This document shows, piece after piece, positions 1 through 7,402 of a stretch of 19,737 bases of DNA. The position numbers were made by a program, and so were the translations under genes. This DNA is from an uncultured Oscillospiraceae bacterium (GTDB lineage: Bacteria; Bacillota; Clostridia; Oscillospirales; Oscillospiraceae). The notes under the pieces were generated by a model that searched no databases, was not told the DNA's origin, and saw only the letters and a list, made by a program, of their open reading frames with translations. Position 1 is the first letter of the stretch; every line of letters starts with the position of its first letter. The DNA lies in assembly GCA_902478785.1 (NCBI GenBank), contig CABSMJ010000029.1, positions 1-19,737 on the forward strand. The letters run 5' to 3'.

Positions 1-2
1 TT

Positions 3-257
3 GCCGGTCACAGGCGGCACCGGGCCAGTGAGCTGGCCGAGAAAGAAACCATGCCGGTCATTGTCCGGGACCTGGACGATGATGCCGCCACCATCATCAT
101 GGTGGACAGCAACTTGCAGAGGGAAAGCCTGCTTCCCAGCGAGAGGGCCTTTGCTTACCCTATCTTGGGGAGAATAGCCAGGGGCAAACCGGAGAGTTAT
201 CAATTTGTTAAGAACTCCTCGGATGGCGCTTTCTCCTGGCCCTTTTCTTTGATATAG
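3..257 (+). pseudogene. ParB-like nuclease domain fragment, cut at both ends
   Basis: The open frame enters from the left edge and ends at a TAG. Its first ~50 codons (AGHRRHRASELAEKE, then MPVIVRDLDDDAATIIMVD, SNLQRESLLPSERAFAY) match the N-terminal ParB/Spo0J nuclease-like domain: the GHRRHRA stretch is the conserved arginine-rich box and SNLQRE the following DNA/CTP-binding box. In plasmids and integrative elements this family binds centromere-like sites and works with a ParA ATPase in segregation. After AFAY, near base 155, the protein stops resembling ParB; the expected helix-turn-helix part is replaced by an unrelated tail ending FSWPFSLI. The gene is therefore cut by a rearrangement and very probably non-functional. 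The start lies outside the window. Confidence 0.75.
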
Positions 258-879
258 CGATGCAATTTGTGCACCCCAAGGGATTTTCCTTTCAGAACGA
301 CAGAGGAAAGCGGCAAATACCTGGGGTGACCCTTACTTTTTTCTTGTGGGCGTAAGCGTTGAGGGATAACGACCGCAGAATTCCTTTTTCTCCCTGTTTT
401 TGACCCCATTTGAGGCAATCCCGGAACCCCTTGAAACTGCCCGCACTGCGGGCAGATGTGCCTTGCGAAAGGGGCGGCAGTGACGCTGCCTCTTTATCCT
501 GCTTTTTCTTTCGTCCTCCGCAGAGCTATCAAAACTGGCTCAAATCCGCTCTGAAGGGGCCTGGTGGGGTGGGACCCTGCCCCGCCATCAAGGAGGCTAT
601 ACAGCCTTGCACAGGCGGCAACAATTGGCTGTATTGGAATCTCACTGGGGATTCTGCTCTTGCTGCAAAAGCGGATCCATGTGACTGCCTGAACGGAATG
701 GCAACCGCGTTCCTTGGTTCATCGGAAGACGGGGAATTTGCTTCGGACTTTCAGATCTCTCAGAGGCTTCTCTGGAGTTCTTTACCTTGTTTACAGCGGC
801 GCAGATTTTGAGCATTTAAGTCCCTTGAGGATGCTTGCCTCGTCGTGACTTGCTGGGTGAATCCGCGTCCCGTTGCGCT
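156..879. other. Gene-poor decayed mobile-element backbone
   Basis: No convincing gene is seen. A minus-strand frame at 200-418 (72 codons, TTG start, basic, ending SEEFLTN) could be a small protein or relic, but I do not recognise it. An 8-bp stem hairpin (CTGCCCGC-act-GCGGGCAG) lies at 437-455, in the same relative position as a similar hairpin at 10554-10572. Bases 600-640 (cacaggcggcaacaattgg) resemble 10760-10785. Bases 790-817 are the first copy of a 28-base direct repeat also found at 9456-9483 and 10858-10885. These shared pieces point to remains of the same element family that borders the later att copies. Confidence 0.5.
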
Positions 880-913
880 AAAAAAGTCTCCGGAGCCCAT
901 GGGGCTCCGGAGA
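880..913 (-). terminator. Intrinsic terminator of the sigma/regulator operon
   Basis: A perfect 12-bp stem (TCTCCGGAGCCC, bases 887-898, with GGGCTCCGGAGA, 902-913) has a 3-nt loop. Read on the minus strand it is followed by a T-rich tract (cttttttag). It lies about 80 nt beyond the stop of the anti-sigma-like gene, in the right orientation to end that transcript. Confidence 0.85.
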
Positions 914-991
914 TTGATCTTGATTTGAAAGAGCATTCATCCTGGGGGCAGCCTAAGGTCGAATATCATTGCCGACTCAGCCCAATTCCTT

Positions 992-2128
992 TCATTTTTG
1001 AGGGAAAGTGATAACCGTCTCACCAAAGCGAAGCGCTATGGCCTGTTCCACTGCCACCGGCAGGTTCCAGTTGTAGGCTGTAAACCAGTTGCTCTTATCA
1101 GCATCACCTGTCCAGTTGGAATGTCCCCTGGAACCGGAAATCTCCGATCCGTCCGCCAAGATCAGCGCTACATCTGCCCACAGTCTGTACCCGGAGAATT
1201 GCGGCTGACATACCAATTTGACCCCTGTAGATGTGATTCGGATCTCCTCAAACTCTACGGTATCCTGATTATCCAACCCTTCCACAGGCAAGGTAATATG
1301 CTCCAGGACCACGGGCACCGAGGCTGTTGTCTCGTCCAGCGAGAAGGAAAGATTCCATTGTCCCGCTTGTACCAGATCCCGCTCCATCATCAGATCCTCC
1401 AGCTGGAGTTGGTAGGTCCCTCCTTGAGTCAAGTCCGCAGAGGAATTCAGACACTGATATCGGAGCAGGATCTGTAAGCTGCCATCACTCAAAATCTCAC
1501 ACTGTTCCGTGACGACTCCTCTGCTTACAGTGATGCCAAATTCAGAAAATTCTTTTTCCGGGGCGCCCAGCAGTTCCCCTCTTCCAAAAGAATATCTCTT
1601 TCCAGCCTCATAGTTTCCAGAGACATGGACCAGCATCCAGAGCGTATCCTCTCCGGCGGCAACAGAGTCCAGTGACACGGTCACGGTTGGCTCTTGGGAT
1701 GCGGCTGGGGCCTGGCCAGCAGACGGGGACTGCGTTGTATCCGGAGCATCCTTGTTGCCCGCTGCCTGGCTGGGAATGTCGTTGTGGGATGTTGTCTCAG
1801 AGGAAATGCCTCCAGATCCATCCTCCATATTTGACGTTGCATCTACGGACTGGGTCACGCTGTTCATCACTTCTTCCTGCTGAGGATTCATGAGACCCTC
1901 TCCGGTGGCGTCTGCCCAGTATTGCCGGAACCAATCCTGAAGGTTGGGTATATTGACTGCCAAAGCAGTTCCGGCCAGAAGCAGGGCGATCACTGCGGCA
2001 ATCAGGATAAACTTGGGAATGCGTCTGCGTAATTCCTGCTTTTCACGTTTGGTCATGTCCAACACCTCATCTTTCAACCTCTTGGAGGCAGTGACATGAT
2101 CGAATGCTTCCTGATATGGAGTTCTCAT
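992..2128 (-). CDS. Membrane-anchored anti-sigma-like regulator (DUF4179-type architecture)
   Basis: A 378-residue protein starting at the ATG that overlaps the sigma-factor stop (ATGA overlap), with GGAGGAGGG just upstream; the two are translationally coupled. Residues 1-36 form a charged cytoplasmic N-terminus (ASKRLKDEVLDMTKREKQEL), followed by one membrane helix at about 38-58 (FILIAAVIALLLAGTALAV). A Ser/Thr/Pro/Gln-rich linker spans about 90-150, and a beta-rich extracytoplasmic domain about 150-378. This layout (short inside segment, single helix, large outside sensor) is that of single-pass anti-sigma factors paired with ECF sigma factors in Firmicutes. I infer that the N-terminus holds the partner sigma factor and the outside domain senses an envelope signal. 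There is no clear zinc-binding HxxxCxxC anti-sigma motif, so the assignment rests on context and topology. Confidence 0.7.
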   Translation of the reverse strand: MRTPYQEAFDHVTASKRLKDEVLDMTKREKQELRRRIPKFILIAAVIALLLAGTALAVNIPNLQDWFRQYWADATGEGLMNPQQEEVMNSVTQSVDATSNMEDGSGGISSETTSHNDIPSQAAGNKDAPDTTQSPSAGQAPAASQEPTVTVSLDSVAAGEDTLWMLVHVSGNYEAGKRYSFGRGELLGAPEKEFSEFGITVSRGVVTEQCEILSDGSLQILLRYQCLNSSADLTQGGTYQLQLEDLMMERDLVQAGQWNLSFSLDETTASVPVVLEHITLPVEGLDNQDTVEFEEIRITSTGVKLVCQPQFSGYRLWADVALILADGSEISGSRGHSNWTGDADKSNWFTAYNWNLPVAVEQAIALRFGETVITFPQK

Positions 2129-2601
2129 TGGTCACCCTCCTCCAATTGTGCTTTCAGTTTTTCACGGGCTCTGGCCAGTCTGGTTCTGACCGTTGATGGG
2201 TTGAGCTTGAGCAGTTCTCCTACTTCTTTAATGGAATACCCCTCATAGTGGTAGAGATATAGCGGAATGCGGTACTTCTTCGGAAGACGCATGATCTCCT
2301 CCAGTACTCCCTGATACTCGGATTCCGACACATATGTTTCGGGTACATCTGCCAGAGAAACAAAGGGGAAATGCCATGACGGCCGGGAGAGATCTTTACA
2401 GACGTTCAATGTCACCCGGACCAGCCAGTATCGCAGATGCGCTTCCTCTGTTGGTACGGATTCCGCCTTCCATAGCCGCAGCATTACCTCCTGTGCCGCG
2501 TCCTCTGCGTCGTGGACACAGCCGAACCAGTTTAAGGCAATGCGGTAGACCATATTCAGATATTGCTCTGCTGCCGCATTGAATTCCTGCTCTGTCCGCA
2601 T
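2125..2601 (-). CDS. ECF-type RNA polymerase sigma factor
   Basis: A 158-residue protein, a normal length for an ECF sigma factor, starting at ATG 2601 with AGGAGA upstream. Region 2 spans about 8-70, with the -10-recognition helix around DAEDAAQEVMLRLWKA. Region 4 spans about 100-155 and contains LPKKYRIPLYLYHYEGYSIK, then EVGELLKLNPSTVRTRLARA, the helix-turn-helix that reads the -35 element. Such factors direct RNA polymerase to stress or envelope promoters when released by their anti-sigma partner, here the next gene. The pair forms a two-gene operon ending at the hairpin near 890. Autoregulation is usual for the family but was not demonstrated from the sequence. No other target gene lies beside it. 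Confidence 0.9.
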   Translation of the reverse strand: MRTEQEFNAAAEQYLNMVYRIALNWFGCVHDAEDAAQEVMLRLWKAESVPTEEAHLRYWLVRVTLNVCKDLSRPSWHFPFVSLADVPETYVSESEYQGVLEEIMRLPKKYRIPLYLYHYEGYSIKEVGELLKLNPSTVRTRLARAREKLKAQLEEGDQ

Positions 2602-2629
2602 AGCGTTCTGTCTCCTGTCGCGATTTTCT

Positions 2630-2700
2630 TGAAAAGCTTTTCACTTATGATACCTCCGGAAAATTGGAAAAGTCTCAAAATAAATTAAAATAATTACGTA
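2630..2700 (-). promoter_or_regulatory. Upstream region of the sigma-factor operon with 14-bp palindrome
   Basis: The sigma gene is preceded by an AT-rich stretch (2680-2700) and, closer in, a perfect 14-bp palindrome TGAAAAGCTTTTCA at 2630-2643. On the minus strand TTGAGA and TATCAT occur about 20 nt apart, too far for a standard SigA promoter; an ECF-type promoter with TGAGAC as its -35 part is possible. The palindrome could be an operator or a leader hairpin. No single promoter can be fixed by eye. Confidence 0.3.
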
Positions 2701-2884
2701 ATGTGGCTTGTTCCAGTATATCTTATAGAGCCCACGGAGAGCGACCCACACGATGACCCACATTGCGGAGGGGTGAGAAAAGTTATGCGGGAGCGGAACT
2801 CTGAAAAAGTTTCCTGACCTGCTGATTTTTGCAAAAAAGCGCCTTTAAACCATTGCGCTGCAACGGATTGAGGCCGGAATGGGT

Positions 2885-2929
2885 TTCGTAATCAGCAGGT
2901 CAGGTGTTCGAGTCACCCCACTAGCTCCA
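2885..2929 (+). other. 3' portion of tRNA-Thr(CGU), attachment core of att1
   Basis: This begins in an anticodon loop TTCGTAA (anticodon CGT, reading ACG threonine codons), continues with the 3' side of the anticodon stem TCAGC, then the T-arm GGTGTTCGAGTCACC, the acceptor strand CACTAGC, a T discriminator and an encoded CCA. The 5' half is missing: the bases before the loop (gaatggg) cannot pair with TCAGC, and no matching acceptor GCTAGTG lies upstream. It is a fragment and not a working tRNA, as expected when an element duplicates the 3' end of its tRNA target. Confidence 0.8.
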
Positions 2930-2930
2930 C

Positions 2931-2966
2931 AAAACGCCCCGAAAACGATCGTTTTCGGGGCGTTTT
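2931..2966 (+). terminator. Intrinsic terminator carried with att1
   Basis: A perfect palindrome of 18 + 18 bases (left half starting aaaacgccccg, centre gatc, right half ending gggcgtttt) begins two bases after the encoded CCA. It has flanking T and A runs and so can act in both directions. Copy 2 has the same hairpin with one centre base changed, which suggests the tRNA's own terminator travelled with the duplicated 3' end. Confidence 0.8.
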
Positions 2967-3030
2967 GCCATGTAAAAAGTTCTGGCTTTGAGATGTCAAG
3001 AAATTTTGACCCACACCGTGACCCGCGTCG

Positions 3031-3433
3031 GCACAAGTTCCAGAGCCCTCGCTTCGCCCGTTGGGGCAAAGCTCGCTCCTTTCGCTGTGCCTCCTTTTCC
3101 CGTGCGACCCACGTTGTTGGGCTCGCACGGGAGTGATAAAGCTCACCGGACGAGAAATTCCCGCCCGGTGAGCTGTTTCTTTCCGGCTGCCTTTACCGCA
3201 CCTGCGCCATTCGGATTTGCCCCTAAGACGGCCTCCCATGCTGCCTCGTCACACCTTTTCCTTCTGGAGATACCCTCGCAAAACATCTTCGCTGACCTCC
3301 GCCCACACAGGCCCCGCACGGCCCGCAGCCTCCTCAGCGTCCCCCCCGGGAGCTGCCCCTTCCGCCAAAGCCTCACACAGCCCTTGCAGGGGCTGAACGT
3401 GGCCATTTTTACAGCTCTCTATTATGCTTGACC
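3031..3433. other. Decayed element backbone after att1, with two hairpins
   Basis: No gene is supported. Two inverted repeats stand out: CCCGTGCGA/TCGCACGGG at about 3103-3131, and AGCTCACCGG (3140-3149) with CCGGTGAGCT (3165-3174), a 10-bp stem with 15-nt loop. Bases 3303-3342 (acacaggccccgcacggccc onward) match 10680-10720 closely, and 3375-3405 (cacacagcccttgcagggg) resemble 10750-10775, so this is the same backbone relic that follows att2. No integrase fragment is left here, unlike after att2 and att3. Confidence 0.5.
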
Positions 3434-3466
3434 GAAACGGCCTCCGCAAAATGCGGAGGCCGTTTC
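3434..3466 (-). terminator. Terminator-like hairpin after the ABC operon
   Basis: A perfect 14-bp stem (GAAACGGCCTCCGC, 3434-3447, with GCGGAGGCCGTTTC, 3453-3466) and 5-nt loop lies about 20 nt beyond the permease stop codon. It lacks a clear T run on the minus strand, so termination efficiency is uncertain. Confidence 0.65.
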
Positions 3467-3484
3467 CCTTGCTCTGGCTGTGCC

Positions 3485-5608
3485 TTACTTGATGCCCAGC
3501 CTGCGGCAGACGCTTTTTCGGGTGAGGCGGTACACACCGTAGAGCGCCAGCGACAGCGCGGCAGTCATGGCCGCGCAGGTGCCCATACCGGCTATCTCTC
3601 CGGGGGTAAAGCGGTTGTCGTTGAAAAACATGATCATGATATAGAACGCAGAAATGATTGCCGTCCCCACGATAGCCGGCACCAGGAAAACCTTGGACAC
3701 CTGCCCCTTTACAGACCGGAACAGGTAAGCGCTAGGCGCGCCTAGGTGCCGTAGGTCGTCGTAGACCCTGGCGCTGGTGAGGGCGATGGTCATGCACCGG
3801 GTGAAGGCAATGACGATCACCGCCGCGAAACAGATCAGAGCGATGAAGATGAACAGCATCAGGAACACCGCCATAGTGGTGACAAAGTCGTTTTGATCCA
3901 GAATGCGGAACTGGGGCATGTAGAGCCAGTAGCTACGGAACTCCGTGCTGTCCCGATCTTCTCGCTCCATGGCCGGGAAGCCGAGGGCGGTCAGGTTCTC
4001 CCGATCAAAGGCATAGGGCTCGCCGGCCTTCTCCGCCAGCAGTTTGCTCACCAGATCGTAGGCGTCCAGCTGCATCACTTCATCCCCGGAGCAGTCCACG
4101 ATCTCGTTGAAAAGCGCCTTGGCAAAAGGGTAGCTGGCGTCCACATCCGCCACGTTGAAGAACACCCAACTCTCCCGCCAGAGGTCGGTCAGGCCATTGG
4201 TGATGGCGGCGTAGTCGGCATCGTCCAGAATATAGCATCCAAGCAGCATGGTATAGCACAGAGGCTCTGCCGGAGTGACAGGCAGGCTTTCTCCGGTGAC
4301 CATGTTGGTGACCACGGTCACATCGCCGCCGGAGAGATAGTCGCTGCCGCCCTCGTCGTCCAGTACATTGGCGCAGGTGCCGGGAGCCAAATCAATATGT
4401 TGTCCAGTCAGGGTGTTCCAGGCGGACTCGGAGAAAAAGGTGGCGCCGGAGGCCACCTCCCGGTACTCCGTGGTGTAGGTGGTGCCCAGGGCTCCGTTGT
4501 CCTGTTCGATCTCAACGTACCCGTCCCCGCCTAGGGTGGCGGCTTCCACCTGCTGCCAGAAGGTGATGTCCACACCATACTCCTCTGCCAGAGCCTCCAC
4601 CTCGGCCTGCTCCGGTAGTTTCTGGTCATTCCGCCAGTGGTACTCAAAATCCACCGGGCGGCTTGCAAAACTATACGCAGAGTTGGTGGAGAGCATGGGG
4701 GCGTAAAAGGCAGCAAAATAGGCCCCGGCGATGAGCAGCGTCATGACCATCATGTTCCGTACGGTCTGGCGGCCCTGGAATTTCATCATCGACGTGGCGA
4801 TGATGTCCCGGTATTTGTGGCGCTTGCGCCATCCGTTCACTACCGTATGGAGCAGCATCATGTATATGCCTATTAGGGCTGGCAGATAAAAGACAGCGGT
4901 TACTACAGAAGGGGCATACCAATGGAGAACACGGACGAAGAAGGAGGGCATCAGATACCCTGCCAGGGCGCCGATGACCACCAGGACAATGCCAACCGGA
5001 CCATACCACTGCTTGACTTCCCGAATGGGCTCAGAGGTATGGGACTCCTGGACGATGTCGATGATATTGGTGCGGCGAACGGCACGGCCTCCCAACAGGA
5101 ACAGCATCACCACCACATAGGCGGCAAAGACCAGGGACAGGAGATAGGCCTCCGGGTCAAAGGTGAGGACCATCTCCTGGGAATCCACCAGAAAGAGGCG
5201 GAACAGCTGCCATATTCCCCAGGCCAGAGGGCCGCCTAAAATAGCCCCGGCGGTGCAGGAGCACAGGGAGATCAGAGCCAATTCCTTGCCCAATTCGGCC
5301 TGCAGTTGGCGGCGGGAGGCGCCCAGGGCCAGGAAGACCCCGATCTCCCGGGATTTTTGCCGAAAGAACAGTCCGGCAGCATAAGTGGTGAACACAGCGC
5401 AGCCGATGACCGCCAGAACGAATACCATCATCACCTGCTTGCGGCTGTCGCCGCCCTCCGGCAGCACCGAGAGGATGGTGGGAGAGCGCATCATGCAGGC
5501 GTAGGCGGTAATCAGCAGCACGGAGAAAAAGCAGCAGCCAGTGAGTAGGGCGTACTGTCCCTTGTTTTTCCGCCGCAGGGCGGCGTACACCTGAGTAAAT
5601 GTCTTCAT
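3485..5608 (-). CDS. ABC transporter permease, FtsX/BceB-like
   Basis: A 707-residue membrane protein starting at ATG 5608 with AAGGAG upstream, 4 nt after the ATPase stop. It has about ten membrane helices: one near residue 20-38, three between about 55 and 180, two near 205-260, one near 287-310, then a large outside domain (about 310-585) and three more (about 590-700). The order and the big loop between helices 7 and 8 match BceB-type permeases, which sense or remove cell-wall-active peptides. The FtsX-family segment RQKSREIGVFLALGASRRQL follows helix 2 and is a typical coupling region. At 707 residues it is slightly longer than usual BceB. It pairs with the adjacent ATPase. The substrate cannot be read from the sequence; peptide antibiotics are a family-based guess. 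Confidence 0.85.
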   Translation of the reverse strand: MKTFTQVYAALRRKNKGQYALLTGCCFFSVLLITAYACMMRSPTILSVLPEGGDSRKQVMMVFVLAVIGCAVFTTYAAGLFFRQKSREIGVFLALGASRRQLQAELGKELALISLCSCTAGAILGGPLAWGIWQLFRLFLVDSQEMVLTFDPEAYLLSLVFAAYVVVMLFLLGGRAVRRTNIIDIVQESHTSEPIREVKQWYGPVGIVLVVIGALAGYLMPSFFVRVLHWYAPSVVTAVFYLPALIGIYMMLLHTVVNGWRKRHKYRDIIATSMMKFQGRQTVRNMMVMTLLIAGAYFAAFYAPMLSTNSAYSFASRPVDFEYHWRNDQKLPEQAEVEALAEEYGVDITFWQQVEAATLGGDGYVEIEQDNGALGTTYTTEYREVASGATFFSESAWNTLTGQHIDLAPGTCANVLDDEGGSDYLSGGDVTVVTNMVTGESLPVTPAEPLCYTMLLGCYILDDADYAAITNGLTDLWRESWVFFNVADVDASYPFAKALFNEIVDCSGDEVMQLDAYDLVSKLLAEKAGEPYAFDRENLTALGFPAMEREDRDSTEFRSYWLYMPQFRILDQNDFVTTMAVFLMLFIFIALICFAAVIVIAFTRCMTIALTSARVYDDLRHLGAPSAYLFRSVKGQVSKVFLVPAIVGTAIISAFYIMIMFFNDNRFTPGEIAGMGTCAAMTAALSLALYGVYRLTRKSVCRRLGIK

Positions 5609-5612
5609 GGTC

Positions 5613-6356
5613 TCACTCCTTGCCCATGTCCCGGATGGCGTCCAACAGATGATCCTGGAAGGTGCTCCGCTCCAGGGCTCCCTTCTCCAGCGTCCGCCAT
5701 ACCACGCCGTCCCGGAGAATCACCACCCGGTCGCAGAAGGAGGCGGCGAAGGAGTCGTGGGTCACCATGAAGATGGTGGCCTCCAGAGCGGATTTGGCCT
5801 GCTCAAAGGAGCGGATCACCGCCCGTGAGGACTTGGAATCCAAGTTTCCCGTGGGCTCGTCAGCCAGGATCAGCAGGGGATGGTTGATGAGGGCACGGGC
5901 CACGGCGGTGCGCTGCTTCTCGCCGCCGGAGATCTCCGCCGGGTATTTGTCCCGGATGGCGGAGATGCCGAACACGTCGCACAGCTGGTCCGCCCGGGCC
6001 TCCGTCATGGCGGAGACGGTGCCGCTGATGATGGCCGGCAGCAGGATGTTCTCCCGGACCGTCAGGCCGTCCAACAGCAAAAAGTCCTGGAACACGAAGC
6101 CCAGCTGCCGGTTGCGCACCTGGGCCAGGGCATCTTCATCCAGCCGGGCCAGCTCCGTGTCACCCAGCAGGATGCTGCCGGCGTCCGAGGGGATGTAGCA
6201 GGAGATGCAGTTTAAAAGGGTGGTCTTGCCGGACCCGGAGGGGCCCATCACTGCCACGAATTCCCCTTTGTCTACCTCCAGGGACACACCCTTGAGCACT
6301 TCATAGGTGGTTTTCCCCACCTGATAGGATTTGCGCAGGTCTTTCACTGTCAGCAT
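5613..6356 (-). CDS. ABC transporter ATP-binding protein (MacB/BceA-like)
   Basis: About 247 residues, normal for a stand-alone ABC ATPase of the LolD/MacB/BceA group. Walker A is GPSGSGKTT, the signature motif ISGGEKQR, Walker B LLILADEPTGNLD, and the switch histidine lies in MVTHDS. It powers the permease encoded immediately downstream. Two in-frame ATGs occur: the first (6365) follows AAAGGA with no spacing, while the second (6356, MLTVKDLRKSYQ) has it 9 nt upstream, so I prefer 6356. The gene sits about 12-20 nt after the TraX-family gene, so all three genes form one operon. Confidence 0.92.
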   Translation of the reverse strand: MLTVKDLRKSYQVGKTTYEVLKGVSLEVDKGEFVAVMGPSGSGKTTLLNCISCYIPSDAGSILLGDTELARLDEDALAQVRNRQLGFVFQDFLLLDGLTVRENILLPAIISGTVSAMTEARADQLCDVFGISAIRDKYPAEISGGEKQRTAVARALINHPLLILADEPTGNLDSKSSRAVIRSFEQAKSALEATIFMVTHDSFAASFCDRVVILRDGVVWRTLEKGALERSTFQDHLLDAIRDMGKE

Positions 6357-6377
6357 ATTGGTCATTCCTTTCTGGAT

Positions 6378-7151
6378 TCACACGAGATTCCGCACCAGGG
6401 CGATGAGCGCCAGATGGGCGGGATAAAAACCGTAGAAAAACCACTTGTTGATCTTCAGCCAGGAGCGCAGGGGCAGGAAGATAAGCGGCACGGCCAGGAT
6501 GGCGAAAATGGACCAGTCCACGGTCACGCTGCCTACCGTCAGGCACAGGGGATCTTCCGGCCAGCCGGTCCAGAGGGCCGGGAGATAGCTCAGGCAATAG
6601 AGGGCTGCACCTACCTTGGGATGGTTCCGGCAGAGATAGAAGATCAGCATCAGCTGAATGCCGGTGCCGGAATAGTCAAAGTTCCACCAGCTGACAGCGA
6701 AGAACGCCAGAGCAAAAAGCCACCACTTCCGCTCTTTGAGACCCTCCATGGCCAGGAGGCTCAGGAACAATGTGAAGAAGATGTTCCAGTTGGTCAGGTT
6801 TTCCCAAAACGCCGATACCGGGTGGAAGGCCAGAATGTAGAAAGGCTGGCTTACCAGGGCGAAGATCCCCAGCCGCAGCAGGTACTTCTTCACACTCCGG
6901 GTGTATAGCAATCCCACCGTCAGACAATAGCAGAAAATGGGGAATGCCAGCCGTCCCGCCCAGCGGAAAATACCCACCTCCGGGAAGAAAGCGCCGCCGA
7001 TGTGGTCAATCAGCATGGAGACGATGGCAACGAGTTTCAAAAGGTCCGTATCCAGATTGGTTTTCAGCCGTGGCTCCTCCTGCGGCAGCGCCGGCGGAGT
7101 GGTGAGAGCGCTCCAGACTCTGGAACGGGGCGTGGTGATGGTGTTGGTCAT
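6378..7151 (-). CDS. TraX-family membrane protein (putative acyltransferase)
   Basis: A 257-residue polytopic membrane protein starting at ATG 7151 with AAGGAGGG upstream. After a roughly 30-residue hydrophilic lead it shows the TraX-family hallmarks: LKLVAIVSMLIDHIGGAFFP, then FRWAGRLAFPIFCYCLTVG, a NIFFTLFLSLLAMEGL segment, and a C-terminal INKWFFYGFYPAHLALIAL. About eight helices are expected. TraX of plasmid F acetylates pilin; chromosomal Firmicutes members are presumed membrane acyltransferases of unknown substrate. Being first in the ABC operon suggests a role in envelope modification tied to the transporter. No conjugation genes are nearby, so the name reflects family and not a transfer role. 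Confidence 0.82.
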   Translation of the reverse strand: MTNTITTPRSRVWSALTTPPALPQEEPRLKTNLDTDLLKLVAIVSMLIDHIGGAFFPEVGIFRWAGRLAFPIFCYCLTVGLLYTRSVKKYLLRLGIFALVSQPFYILAFHPVSAFWENLTNWNIFFTLFLSLLAMEGLKERKWWLFALAFFAVSWWNFDYSGTGIQLMLIFYLCRNHPKVGAALYCLSYLPALWTGWPEDPLCLTVGSVTVDWSIFAILAVPLIFLPLRSWLKINKWFFYGFYPAHLALIALVRNLV

Positions 7152-7402
7152 GTTGTGTCCCTCCTTGCTGATTCCAGCTTACCGCAGTGGGATGGCCGCC
7201 GCAAACGGGGCCGTCATTCCCGGTAGGCAGGATGTCAAGTTTGGAAAATTCCGCTGCCGGAATGTCATAAACGGCGTGTTTACTGTCAACTTTGGTTTGG
7301 AGAAACGAGGCATTCATGGTAAAATAGCCCCAGCGCTGGGCCGGTGAGGCCAGCAAAAAGGCCCCGCCAAACAGCGGAGCCCAAGAAGAAGGAGGGAAAC
7401 GG
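7152..7402. promoter_or_regulatory. Divergent control region between traX-ABC operon and LytTR pair
   Basis: For the plus strand, TTGGAG (7297-7302) and TAAAAT (7320-7325) are 17 nt apart, a good SigA-type promoter for the LytTR pair. Two direct repeats, TGTCAAGTTTGG (7233-7244) and TGTCAACTTTGG (7284-7295), are 51 bp apart; the second abuts the -35. On the minus strand each contains TTGACA, a perfect -35 hexamer, but neither has a clear -10 at 17 nt. A 12-bp palindrome CCCAGCGCTGGG follows at 7329-7340 in the leader. The repeats are candidate LytTR-regulator binding sites coordinating both directions. Confidence 0.5.

Larger units (their letters stand above)
2743..3030 (+). repeat. att1: tRNA-Thr-derived attachment-site unit, copy 1
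   Basis: The first of three directly repeated units. From left to right it has a paired motif GACCCACAC-gat-GACCCAC (2743-2761) and a left inverted-repeat arm CCTGACCTGCTGATT (2813-2827). After a 62-nt spacer comes the right arm AATCAGCAGGTCAGG (2890-2904), which lies inside a tRNA 3' fragment ending in CCA at 2929. An intrinsic terminator follows (2931-2966), then a second motif pair GACCCACAC-cgt-GACCC (3008-3024). The outer motif pairs resemble arm-type binding sites of tyrosine integrases, and the tRNA portion resembles the core. The layout matches copy 2 closely. Function as an attachment site is inference from structure and from the integrase relics beside copies 2 and 3. Confidence 0.75.

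Noticed and set aside
410..811. A 133-codon plus-strand frame
   Set aside because: It crosses the hairpin and the 28-base repeat of the decayed backbone, lacks a ribosome site, and its composition is not protein-like.
2805..2930. Complete tRNA gene, possibly with an insertion in the anticodon loop
   Set aside because: The left arm ends in GCTGATT as a 5' anticodon stem would, but no D-arm or matching acceptor strand GCTAGTG lies upstream, and the complementarity extends into the variable region. A 3' fragment fits better.
3893..4534. A 213-codon plus-strand frame opposite the permease
   Set aside because: It is antisense to a well-supported FtsX-type permease and has no domain or ribosome site.
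6378..7151. Evidence of a conjugation system from the TraX-family gene
   Set aside because: No relaxase, coupling protein or pilus genes are present, and this family is widespread in Firmicutes outside conjugation loci.
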